From Arcobacter sp. LA11 (lineage in GTDB: Bacteria > Campylobacterota > Campylobacteria > Campylobacterales > Arcobacteraceae), in NCBI RefSeq assembly GCF_001895145.1, contig NZ_BDIR01000005.1, positions 310,001 to 374,000 of the forward strand: DNA of 64,000 nt, given 5' to 3'. The position numbers and the translations under genes were made by a program. The first letter of the stretch is position 1; each line of letters starts with the position of its first letter. The notes beneath the pieces are model-generated. The model did not search any database, was not told the DNA's origin, and saw only the letters and a program-made list of their open reading frames with translations. Shown here in pieces: positions 17,476 through 25,345 of this stretch.

Positions 17476-18849
17476 ATGAAAAAATTCGATTTAATAATCA
17501 TTGGTGGGGGAAGAGCAAGTAATCTTGCGGTAACAGCTGGCAAAAAAGGTTTAAAAGTTGCACTTGTTGAAAAATCTACTTTAGGTGGAACTTGTCCAAA
17601 TAGAGGTTGTGTTCCTTCTAAACTACTTATTGGTTATGCCCATGTAGCAAGAGCTATAAAAGAATCTGACAGACATTTTATAGATTCTTCAATAAATAAT
17701 ATAGATGTAGAAAAAATATTTGAAGAGACTAATAACTATGTTTCAAAAATAGATTCAAGATATGAGAGTAGATTTAATGAAAATGTAGAAATATTTAGAG
17801 GAACGGGTTCATTTCTTTCTAATAATATTGTAAAAGTAAATGATGATGAATTAACCGCACCTAAAATTGTCATTGCAACTGGTACAAAACCAATTAAAGC
17901 TGGACATGAAAAAGCTTGGACAAGTGATGACATTTTTCCATTAAAAGGAAATATTCCTAAATCAATAACAATAGTAGGTTCAGGGTTTATAGCCTGTGAA
18001 CTTGCAAACTTTTTTTCAGCACTTGGAATTGAAACAAAACTCTTATCAAGAAGTCAAAGAATTTTAGGAAATGAAGATAAAGATATATCAGCAATTTTTA
18101 AAGAAGAGTTTACAAAAAGTGTTGATATTGAATTTGATACAACTATTCAAAATGTAGAATATAAAGATAATAAATTTGAATTAACTTTAGATAGTAAATC
18201 AAAAGGTCTTATAGAATATACAAGTGAAGCCTTACTTTATGCAACGGGAAGAAAATCAAACTCGGGAAGTCTTCATTTAGAAAATACAACAATAGATATA
18301 AATGAAAGAGGATTTATACAAAGAGATGAATTTTTTGAAACTTCTGCAAAAGGAGTTTATGTAGTTGGAGATGCAGCAGGAGAACATATGTTACAACATG
18401 CAGCTGCTTACGAAGTAAACCATTTAGGTAGAATATTACTTGAAGATTGTAAAGAACCACTAAACTTTAAATATATGCCACATGCTGTTTTTACAGAACC
18501 AGAAATTGCAAGTGTAGGAATAACTGAACAAAAAGCAGAAGAACAAAATATAGAATATGTAACAACAACTACAAACTGGTTGGCAAGTGCAAAAGCAATG
18601 TCAACAAGGCTTAAATATCCAGTTACAAAGTTTATAGTAAATCCAAATACTTATGAAATACTTGGATGTCATATGATTGGACCTGAAAGTTCTACTATGA
18701 TGCATCAAGTATTAGCTGTAATGCATATAAACAATGATATAAGGCATATAAAAGAGATGTTATACATTCATCCTGCACTTAGTGAAGCATTGCTTCCTGC
18801 TGCTGTTGAGGCTGTGAAAGAAATAGAAAGATATAATACAGGTTCGTAA
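17476..18849 (+). CDS. FAD-dependent disulfide reductase (dihydrolipoyl dehydrogenase family)
   Basis: A 457-residue class I pyridine nucleotide-disulfide oxidoreductase. The FAD motif IIGGGRASN is at residues 8-16. The redox-active pair is in GGTCPNRGCVPSKLL (C40 and C45). The NAD(P) motif is VGSGFIACELANF near 171-183, and the second FAD motif ends in VYVVGDAAGE near 294-303. HPALSEALLPAA at the C-terminus supplies the conserved His and Glu. The CPNRGC pair differs from the CLNVGC of true lipoamide dehydrogenase and recalls mycothione reductase-like members. The substrate is therefore uncertain, and no 2-oxoacid dehydrogenase genes are nearby. AAAAGGCTATAA precedes the ATG. Confidence 0.82.
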   Translation: MKKFDLIIIGGGRASNLAVTAGKKGLKVALVEKSTLGGTCPNRGCVPSKLLIGYAHVARAIKESDRHFIDSSINNIDVEKIFEETNNYVSKIDSRYESRFNENVEIFRGTGSFLSNNIVKVNDDELTAPKIVIATGTKPIKAGHEKAWTSDDIFPLKGNIPKSITIVGSGFIACELANFFSALGIETKLLSRSQRILGNEDKDISAIFKEEFTKSVDIEFDTTIQNVEYKDNKFELTLDSKSKGLIEYTSEALLYATGRKSNSGSLHLENTTIDINERGFIQRDEFFETSAKGVYVVGDAAGEHMLQHAAAYEVNHLGRILLEDCKEPLNFKYMPHAVFTEPEIASVGITEQKAEEQNIEYVTTTTNWLASAKAMSTRLKYPVTKFIVNPNTYEILGCHMIGPESSTMMHQVLAVMHINNDIRHIKEMLYIHPALSEALLPAAVEAVKEIERYNTGS

Positions 18850-18858
18850 AGGATTTAA

Positions 18859-19146
18859 ATGGCAAAAGCAACAGCAAGACATATATTATTAAATAATGAA
18901 AAATTAGCTAGAAAATTAAAAAAAGAGCTTATAAAAAAAGATATAACATTTGAAAAAGCTGCAAAAAAGTTCTCTAAATGTCCATCTGGAAAAAGAGGTG
19001 GCAGTTTAGGAACTTTTGCAAAAGGTGAAATGGTAAAAGAGTTTGATAATGTAATTTTTTCTAAAGATGGCCAACTTAATAAAATCATTGGACCTATTAA
19101 TACTCAATTTGGTTTTCACTTGATTGAAATACAAGCAAAATACTAA
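18859..19146 (+). CDS. Parvulin-type peptidyl-prolyl isomerase
   Basis: A stand-alone parvulin of 95 residues that catalyses cis-trans isomerisation of peptidyl-prolyl bonds, similar to PpiC. Visible motifs are ARHILLNNE (6-14), FEKAAKKFSKCPSGKRGGSLGTFAKGEMV and the C-terminal INTQFGFHLIEIQ, together the complete parvulin fold. It has no signal peptide, so it acts in the cytoplasm. It begins nine bases after the flavoprotein stop, behind AAAGGATTTAA, and is probably cotranscribed with it. Confidence 0.9.
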   Translation: MAKATARHILLNNEKLARKLKKELIKKDITFEKAAKKFSKCPSGKRGGSLGTFAKGEMVKEFDNVIFSKDGQLNKIIGPINTQFGFHLIEIQAKY

Positions 19147-19148
19147 AA

Positions 19149-19838
19149 CTATATCTCTGGAATAGTTTTAGTATTTAATATTTTAAACTCTTTTAAATCT
19201 ATATTTGAACTATAAATAGTATTGTTTTTCTGATATAAAACTATCACCTCATCATCATTGACAAAACTCCAAGAAGATAAGCTCTGTATATCACTTAAAA
19301 CTTCTCTATAATTTTTACCACCAATATCAGAAAATGCCATTGTAAACCTATCTTTATAAGTTAATCTTCCATCACTATTTGAGTCTTTACTAACTATTTT
19401 ATACATTAAAGCTTTTGTGTCTTTAATTTTATCTTCTAATCTTTTTTTAGAAATAGGATAAAGATTTAAAATCAAGTTTTTATTCGAATCAAATAACCAT
19501 GAGGAATTAGTATTATCAATATTTGTAAATAGATAATTTTTTATAGAACTTGCACTTTTAGAGTAATATGACTGTTCATAGTTTTGAACAGAAACCAAAG
19601 GTATAACTATATACTTTGAATTAAAAACTCTATTATTTTGCCCTAATTTATAATGTTCATCTAAATTAGAATCTTTTTCTATATTTACAATACCAGATAC
19701 AGCTCTTTTTGAAGTGTTATTTTTAATAATCTCATAACTACCATATATCAAAACTATTAAGCCTAAAACTCCAATAGCTAATATAATTATAGAATTTAAT
19801 CTCCATATAAATTTAAAAAAACTACTTTTTTCTTCCAT
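19149..19838 (-). CDS. Hypothetical single-pass membrane protein
   Basis: A 229-residue protein I do not recognise. One hydrophobic segment (about 14-37, IIILAIGVLGLIVLIYG) anchors a large, presumably periplasmic, domain. That domain contains NIEKDSNLDEHYKLG, a serine-rich part and LTYKDRFTMAFSDIGGKNY. The SNSDGRLTYKDR stretch (about 151-163) resembles a calcium-binding EF-hand-like loop. Upstream the AGGAAATAACA sequence occurs twice in tandem, giving two possible ribosome binding sites; the one nearest the ATG is likely used. It is convergent with the parvulin gene. Confidence 0.5.
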   Translation of the reverse strand: MEEKSSFFKFIWRLNSIIILAIGVLGLIVLIYGSYEIIKNNTSKRAVSGIVNIEKDSNLDEHYKLGQNNRVFNSKYIVIPLVSVQNYEQSYYSKSASSIKNYLFTNIDNTNSSWLFDSNKNLILNLYPISKKRLEDKIKDTKALMYKIVSKDSNSDGRLTYKDRFTMAFSDIGGKNYREVLSDIQSLSSWSFVNDDEVIVLYQKNNTIYSSNIDLKEFKILNTKTIPEI

Positions 19839-19908
19839 TGTTATTTCCTATGTTATTTCCTAAAATATTTTAAAAAGCCTATAATAATTTCGTAGATTTA
19901 AAGTGAAA

Positions 19909-20667
19909 TTAGCCTATAAATTTTTCTAATTGATTAGCAAAAAACACTGGACACTCTATCATAGGATAATGCCCAGCTTCCATACACTCTACTAACACTA
20001 AATTTGGATAATACTTTACAAACTGTTTTTGTACTGTATTTTTATGAAAAGCTGGTAAGTCATACTTTCCAACTATGATACAAACTTTTGTTTCAAGACC
20101 TTCAATTTCTTCTGAAAAATCATTTGAAAGATACATATTCATGTAACCAAGTTTTGCTTCTAAAGTTGAACAATTATGAGCAAGCTCTTTTCTATAATCT
20201 TTCCATATTTTATTGTATCTTTTTGAAGCACCCTCAACTACTTGTTCTATTACACCATTTTCTTCTTTTACATTTGTAAGAAGTTTCTCTTTTGCACTAG
20301 GAGTCATTTTTATACCAATAGGAGGTATAGGAGTAATAAGAATCAAGGTCTTTACTTGTTCTTGTAAATCTAAAGCTATTCTTTGAGCTATTAAAGAAGA
20401 CATTGAGTGACCAAGTAAATGAAATTTATTTAATCTAAGTTTTAATATAAGATTTTTAATATCATTACAAGCTTCAAATAAATCAAATTTACCCTCTATA
20501 TCTTTTGATAACCCATAACCTCTGAAATCAACAAAAATAAAGGTATGTTTTTCTGTATCCAAATATGGAACTGTAGCATCATAATTTGTATGATCACCCA
20601 TCCATTCATGCATAATAATCACAGTTTGAGAACCATTTCCAATTTTTTTATAATTTAATTCAGCCAT
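19909..20667 (-). CDS. Alpha/beta hydrolase
   Basis: A 252-residue hydrolase of the alpha/beta fold. MHEWMGDHTNYD (19-30) forms the oxyanion-hole region. FRGYGLS is typical, and the nucleophile elbow GHSMSSL near 90-96 carries Ser92. The acid is probably in GKYDLPA near residue 218, and AGHYPMIE near the C-terminus (about 237-244) supplies the catalytic His. The substrate is unknown. It lies downstream of the SGNH esterase gene on the same strand. A perfect 13-base-pair hairpin ends one base before its ATG, leaving no room for an unpaired ribosome binding site. Confidence 0.8.
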   Translation of the reverse strand: MAELNYKKIGNGSQTVIIMHEWMGDHTNYDATVPYLDTEKHTFIFVDFRGYGLSKDIEGKFDLFEACNDIKNLILKLRLNKFHLLGHSMSSLIAQRIALDLQEQVKTLILITPIPPIGIKMTPSAKEKLLTNVKEENGVIEQVVEGASKRYNKIWKDYRKELAHNCSTLEAKLGYMNMYLSNDFSEEIEGLETKVCIIVGKYDLPAFHKNTVQKQFVKYYPNLVLVECMEAGHYPMIECPVFFANQLEKFIG

Positions 20668-20668
20668 A

Positions 20669-20698
20669 ATATACTCACAAATTTTTTTGTGAGTATAT
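20669..20698 (-). promoter_or_regulatory. Perfect 13-bp hairpin abutting hydrolase start codon
   Basis: ATATACTCACAAA and TTTGTGAGTATAT pair perfectly around a four-T loop. On the minus strand the arm next to the start codon contains the only purine-rich Shine-Dalgarno-like bases (GTGAG). The structure could hold back translation of the hydrolase, or end the upstream esterase transcript. On the plus strand it is followed by a T tract. Confidence 0.5.
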
Positions 20699-20721
20699 CA
20701 AATTTTTTAAATATTAAAGTA

Positions 20722-22488
20722 TTATTTACAACTTACTAATTCATTTTTACAAATAAAATCTACATTTTCATTTGCAGTTGCAGCTAAACCTTCAGCAGTT
20801 GGATGCATGATACCACTTGTTTCATCACTAAATCCAAAATCTACATCGCCAAAAATAGTTTTTTTAGTCATATTTATTTTTAAAATAGAATCTAAAGGAA
20901 TATTTACCCATCTTTGTTTTTCATTATATTTTAAGTATTCTGAAGGATGAAATCCTTTCCATTTACCATCTTTAGTCTCTTTAAAAGGAATAATATATTT
21001 GTCTCCATCTTTTTTTGCACAAAAACCATGCTTATCATATAATTTAATATGACTATCAATAAATCCCCAACCAAGCATTTCAGTCAATTCCTTTTGTGTA
21101 AAATACAATGGTTTTAGTAAATATTGTTCAATATTTTGAAGCTTTAAAGCACGATTTATTCCTTTTGACTCACCAAAAGGAATTGTAAAGACACTATTTT
21201 CTACTTCTTTACATAAATTTCCATTTTCATCATTTAAAATATTAGGATATCCTGTTAAAATAATTCTTTTTTTATTATCATCAACAAGTAGAGATTTTTT
21301 CTTAATCACTCTATCTAACTTATTATAGTTTTTCCCTAACTTATTTTTCACCTCATATTCTGTTTGTGGATTTGCATGATTAACTACAATATCTGCAATT
21401 TTATAATTAATTAATACATTCATTACATATTTTGCAAAACCAACATCATTTCCACCAGTACTTAAAAGAATCAAATCTATTTTTCTTTTATCTTTTAACG
21501 TTTTATCTAATAATTCTAATTGTGGAGCAACACTATAAATTCTTTTATTAAACTTTTTTTTATTATCAAGAACATCTGCCCACTCAACATTATCAAAATC
21601 TTTAGGATAAACATAAGAAAGGTTTTCTTTTGCAGATTTAACTTTATCAATTATATTATCCGTAGTAGCACCTGTACAAGAAAAACTTACAAAGGTTACA
21701 GCTTGTTTAGGGTTTTTTAAAGCTAGTTGTAAAGCCGTTTTAAATTGATAAGAATATAAAGACCTATGACATCTTCTATCTAACCACTTAGCATAACTCT
21801 CTTTTGTATCTTTTCTAGGTAAATATTTTTTATCTACAAATATTTTATCTTTATTTGATTTTATACCGGTGACTGTTGCTGTTTTATCTGGATTACCTTC
21901 TCCTGAGCCAAATGAATCACCTAATCCTACAACCAAAATATCCTTAATTTTTCCAATTTTAATAGTTGAATCAAAATTTTTAACTTTCATTTTTACATTA
22001 ACTATATGTTCATTCTGATTAGGAACAATATCTATTAAAGTTTTTGAACATAGTCCATTATAAACTTTTCCATTATATTCCCAGTCACATTTAGATTTTA
22101 TAGGAGCATTTTTTACCCAAAATTTTATTTTATAAATTATAGGGTTAATATAATCCTGACATTCTGGATGATTATAAAGCATACTTTTACTATTCCAACA
22201 AGTACTGTTATAGTTATAATTAGTAGCAAAAGTTGATGCCCAGCTATTTATACCTTGATCATTTGATTTTTGAAGTTCTTTCTCCAAAGCAAGTCCAATA
22301 TTTTCATATTTTCCAGATTCAACACCTTTTAAAACATCTACATATGCACTTTTAACTTTTTCATAATCTTCTACTTTTTGAAAGAATCTAAAAGGGTTTT
22401 CAAATTCCCACTCTATCTTATATGTATTATTATTTGAAGCCTCAACTAAACTAAAAAATAATACAAATAGTAAAACAATTTTTTTCAT
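20722..22488 (-). CDS. Secreted SGNH/GDSL hydrolase
   Basis: A 588-residue exported esterase or lipase. The signal peptide is MKKIVLLFVLFFSLVEA. The SGNH blocks appear in order. GLGDSFGSGEGNPD near residue 190 holds the catalytic Ser (block I). LILLSTGGNDVGFAKYV near 345 holds block III with Gly and Asn. GIMHPTAEGL near 560 supplies the block V His, with an HPT in place of the more common DxxH. A long N-terminal region of about 180 residues precedes the catalytic domain, and a cysteine-rich insertion lies in the middle. It is 12 bases downstream of the PhoD-like gene, so they are probably cotranscribed. Confidence 0.8.
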   Translation of the reverse strand: MKKIVLLFVLFFSLVEASNNNTYKIEWEFENPFRFFQKVEDYEKVKSAYVDVLKGVESGKYENIGLALEKELQKSNDQGINSWASTFATNYNYNSTCWNSKSMLYNHPECQDYINPIIYKIKFWVKNAPIKSKCDWEYNGKVYNGLCSKTLIDIVPNQNEHIVNVKMKVKNFDSTIKIGKIKDILVVGLGDSFGSGEGNPDKTATVTGIKSNKDKIFVDKKYLPRKDTKESYAKWLDRRCHRSLYSYQFKTALQLALKNPKQAVTFVSFSCTGATTDNIIDKVKSAKENLSYVYPKDFDNVEWADVLDNKKKFNKRIYSVAPQLELLDKTLKDKRKIDLILLSTGGNDVGFAKYVMNVLINYKIADIVVNHANPQTEYEVKNKLGKNYNKLDRVIKKKSLLVDDNKKRIILTGYPNILNDENGNLCKEVENSVFTIPFGESKGINRALKLQNIEQYLLKPLYFTQKELTEMLGWGFIDSHIKLYDKHGFCAKKDGDKYIIPFKETKDGKWKGFHPSEYLKYNEKQRWVNIPLDSILKINMTKKTIFGDVDFGFSDETSGIMHPTAEGLAATANENVDFICKNELVSCK

Positions 22489-22500
22489 AAAATATCCTTT

Positions 22501-24177
22501 TCAAATGTCTAATAAATTTACACGTATACTCTCTTTAACTCTATTATCATCAGATTTTCCAACTAATTCAACATTTATTTCTAATGTCTGTTCTTCATCA
22601 GACTTATAATTTATTAAAGAAAAATTATGTTGAGGGAAAACCAAATGTCTTTTAAATCTAAAATCAGGTTTATTTTTAGTTGTTTTACCTATTTTTCCAG
22701 AAGATGCTGTTGCTTTTGCCAATAAGCTCATCTTGAGTGGTCCAACGGCAGCATATGTAATAGCACTTGAAGTTAATTGAAAAACTTTTGCATTAGCATA
22801 TTTTTTATTGTCATTAAAAAGTTTAAAAATTCCTCCAATATGAACATCTCCACTTAAAATAACTAAGGGTCTTTTCGTACTATTAGAAAGTTCAAAGATA
22901 ATATTTAAGATTTTCAAGAATTCTTTACCATGCTTTTTATGAGCCCAATGATCTCTCACATCATCTCTTGCACCAAAAATTGAGACCCAATCTAAAATAT
23001 CACTAACAAAGTCTTTTAAATGTACCATAGGTACAGTAGAGACAACAAAGATTGGTGTTTTATTTGTACTATCTTTAAGATTTTTGGCCCAATTCTCAAA
23101 TCTTTTTAGTTGCTTCTTTCCCAAAATAGTGTAATCATCTTCAAAATCTCTTTTACTTCTCATATCTAAAACAAAAAAATCACTACCACAAGAGGTAAAA
23201 TCATAATCATAACAATCATGTATATCTTTTCTCTTAGGATTATGAATATGTTGATACTCTTTATAAATATGAGAAGCAGCTTTAAACATATTATTTGCAA
23301 GCTTTAAATTCTTTTTCTGATTTTCCCATTCAAAAATAGTATCTAATTCATTTGACAATTCTTTTTTTGTATAAGAACCCCAGCCATCCATTATTTCATG
23401 GTCATCCCATGTCATATAGTTTGGAAACTGTCTATGGATAGCTTTTACACCAGGAAAACCCCAATATCCTCTGTATATATCTCTATACCAAGAATACATA
23501 TGTTCAAGGGTAGGATTATCTTTTTTTATCTTTTTTAACCATTTCCATATATTTAGATAATCAACTCCATCGCAATATACTTGATCTCCACCACCTATTA
23601 CAAACTTCGCATCTGAGAATCTCAATTCTTTTTCCATTAAATCCCACATACTTGCATCTGCTTTAGATTCATCTTTAGGATCAAATGGCATATGACAGCT
23701 ATAAAGACCAAAAGTAATATCCCAAGATTTAGTAGATTTATTTTTAGGCATTGTTTTAAAAAAATGAGAATTTTCAATACCTATTTCCCAACAATTGTCA
23801 ACTAGATTATATGCACCATAATAATAGATTGTATTTTCAGACAATTCAACTAATTCATTTTCAAAAGTATCTAAAGTATAAGTAAAATCAGTATTGCCAT
23901 CTACTAAAACTTCTTCTGAATAGACTAAAGAAACTTCTTTTTTTAAGCTCTCACTAAAAATTTTATACTTATTTTCTGTTTCTTTAGGTTTTCTTAGCAC
24001 ATCATCTTTTAAAGGTATTTTTGAAATTATAAGAAGATATCTTCCTTTCTTTTTAAACCTAAACCAAAGTTTTGTGTTAGTTGATGTTGTATGCCCAACA
24101 ATAGAACCTCTATCTAATCTTGTCAACCATTTTCTTTCTTTTAAATTATAGAAAGATAAATCTTTTTCATCTGACAT
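22501..24177 (-). CDS. PhoD-like metallophosphatase/phosphodiesterase
   Basis: A 558-residue protein of the alkaline phosphatase D group. The N-terminal ~150 residues form a beta-rich domain (IVGHTTSTNTKLWFRF). The catalytic metallophosphatase domain contains GLYSCHMPF, FVIGGGDQVYCDG (about 195-207), WDDHEIMDGWGSY (about 259-271) and LSGDVHIGG (about 447-455), which carry the metal ligands. Unlike classical PhoD there is no twin-arginine signal, so the protein looks cytoplasmic. It is followed after 12 bases by a secreted SGNH hydrolase, suggesting a phosphoester or lipid-degrading pair. AAAGGAGTTTCTT precedes the ATG. Confidence 0.8.
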   Translation of the reverse strand: MSDEKDLSFYNLKERKWLTRLDRGSIVGHTTSTNTKLWFRFKKKGRYLLIISKIPLKDDVLRKPKETENKYKIFSESLKKEVSLVYSEEVLVDGNTDFTYTLDTFENELVELSENTIYYYGAYNLVDNCWEIGIENSHFFKTMPKNKSTKSWDITFGLYSCHMPFDPKDESKADASMWDLMEKELRFSDAKFVIGGGDQVYCDGVDYLNIWKWLKKIKKDNPTLEHMYSWYRDIYRGYWGFPGVKAIHRQFPNYMTWDDHEIMDGWGSYTKKELSNELDTIFEWENQKKNLKLANNMFKAASHIYKEYQHIHNPKRKDIHDCYDYDFTSCGSDFFVLDMRSKRDFEDDYTILGKKQLKRFENWAKNLKDSTNKTPIFVVSTVPMVHLKDFVSDILDWVSIFGARDDVRDHWAHKKHGKEFLKILNIIFELSNSTKRPLVILSGDVHIGGIFKLFNDNKKYANAKVFQLTSSAITYAAVGPLKMSLLAKATASSGKIGKTTKNKPDFRFKRHLVFPQHNFSLINYKSDEEQTLEINVELVGKSDDNRVKESIRVNLLDI

Positions 24178-24339
24178 AAGAAACTCCTTTTAACATTTAA
24201 ATTCAATAACAAAAGGACGATAATTATTACTTAATAATTTATATTCAAATTTATTATAATAATATTTCAATATGATTTAAGCACCAATATAAATTATAAA
24301 TATAAAATAAATCTTAAGAAATGAATAATAAAATATATA

Positions 24340-24353
24340 TTGACCCTTATCAA
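24340..24353. promoter_or_regulatory. FNR/DNR-like box upstream of haemoglobin operon
   Basis: TTGACCCTTATCAA matches TTGA(T/C)-N4-ATCAA, the CRP/FNR-family site, at every other consensus position. It lies about 54 bases before the AAAAAGGA ribosome binding site, with an AT-rich possible -10 region near 24372-24379. This suggests activation by an oxygen- or nitric oxide-sensing regulator. Confidence 0.6.
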
Positions 24354-24406
24354 GGTATTTATTTCAAAATTTTTATATATTTCAAAAAAATTAAAAAGGA
24401 TTTCCT

Positions 24407-24823
24407 ATTACATTTACAATTGTTCATTTAATTCATTTTTTCGCAGTATTTATTTATGGTGGGTTTTTATTTGTTGATAATATGTTCATGTCAAAAATGT
24501 CACAAACTTTGACAACAGAAGAGACTGCAAAAGCTAGAGAAGCTATTATGATGCATGTTAGAAAAGTTGTTCCTTGGGCACTTTTAGTTGCAGTTGCATC
24601 TGGTATCTATCTTATAGGTAAAGTTTTTGGACCAATATCTGAAGATGGGTTAAGTAGTTTTCAAATTATATTAAGTATTAAAGCCTTTTTTGGTCTATGG
24701 TTAGGAATTAGAGGATTTAATCAAAAATTCTTTAAAATAAATCCATTCTTATTTACAAGTCATCTTTTTCCATTTTTATCTGTAATCCTTATTATATTTT
24801 TATCTCAAATTATGTATGGATAA
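24407..24823 (+). CDS. Four-helix membrane protein, likely non-canonical ATT start
   Basis: A hydrophobic protein of 138 residues by the start proposed here. The first ATG in frame is at 24482. However, the frame is open back to 24395, and the upstream codons encode IVHLIHFFAVFIYGGFLFVD, a clear transmembrane helix with paired histidines. No ATG, GTG or TTG exists in that stretch. AAAAAGGA at 24393-24400 is six bases from ATT at 24407, ideal spacing. Further helices follow (ALLVAVASGIYLIG, IILSIKAFFGLWLGI, LFPFLSVILIIFL). The histidine-bearing helices suggest haem or metal binding, as in CopD-like proteins. It is nine bases upstream of the haemoglobin gene. Confidence 0.6.
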   Translation: MTFTIVHLIHFFAVFIYGGFLFVDNMFMSKMSQTLTTEETAKAREAIMMHVRKVVPWALLVAVASGIYLIGKVFGPISEDGLSSFQIILSIKAFFGLWLGIRGFNQKFFKINPFLFTSHLFPFLSVILIIFLSQIMYG

Positions 24824-24832
24824 AGGTTATTC

Positions 24833-25210
24833 TTGTTAGAAAAAAATATTACTGAAGAAAATATACACAAATTTGTAATAAACTTTTATACAAAAATTAT
24901 GAAAGATAATGAAGTTGGTCCATTTTTTATAGATATATTAGGTAATGATATAAATAATAAAAAATGGCAAGAACATATAGAACTTCTATCTGATTTTTGG
25001 GCTTCTGTTACTTTAGGACATCATTCTTACATAGGTTCGCCATTTGCACCACATAGACAACTACAAGGTTTAAAAAGAGAAACTTTTTATAAATGGCTTG
25101 AAATATTTTTTAAAACTCTTGATGAAACTTATGAAAATGAAACATCAATGGTGTTTAAAGAAACTGGTTCAATTATGGCACAAAATTTTATGAGAAATTT
25201 AAAATTATAA
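24833..25210 (+). CDS. Group III truncated haemoglobin (Ctb-like)
   Basis: A 125-residue haem protein, similar to Campylobacter Ctb, that binds oxygen or nitric oxide. It starts at TTG behind AAAGGTTATTC. FVINFYTKIMKDNEVGPFF (about 14-32) forms the A/B helices with the B10 Tyr region. HIELLSDFWASVTLG forms helix E. YIGSPFAPHRQLQGL contains the likely proximal histidine, and the C-terminal helices follow with FYKWLEIFF. It is preceded by a membrane protein and an FNR/DNR-like box, which together suggest a microaerobic or nitrosative-stress operon. The physiological ligand is inferred from family only. Confidence 0.85.
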   Translation: MLEKNITEENIHKFVINFYTKIMKDNEVGPFFIDILGNDINNKKWQEHIELLSDFWASVTLGHHSYIGSPFAPHRQLQGLKRETFYKWLEIFFKTLDETYENETSMVFKETGSIMAQNFMRNLKL

Positions 25211-25345
25211 ATTTCTCATAACAAAACTTCTTAATTTTTTATACAAATTCTCTTCAATATTTAAATATTTCTTAAATTTTAAAATAAATATACACTTTTA
25301 AGCCACTTTGAAATATTAGAATAAAAAAATATGAAAGGATAATAA

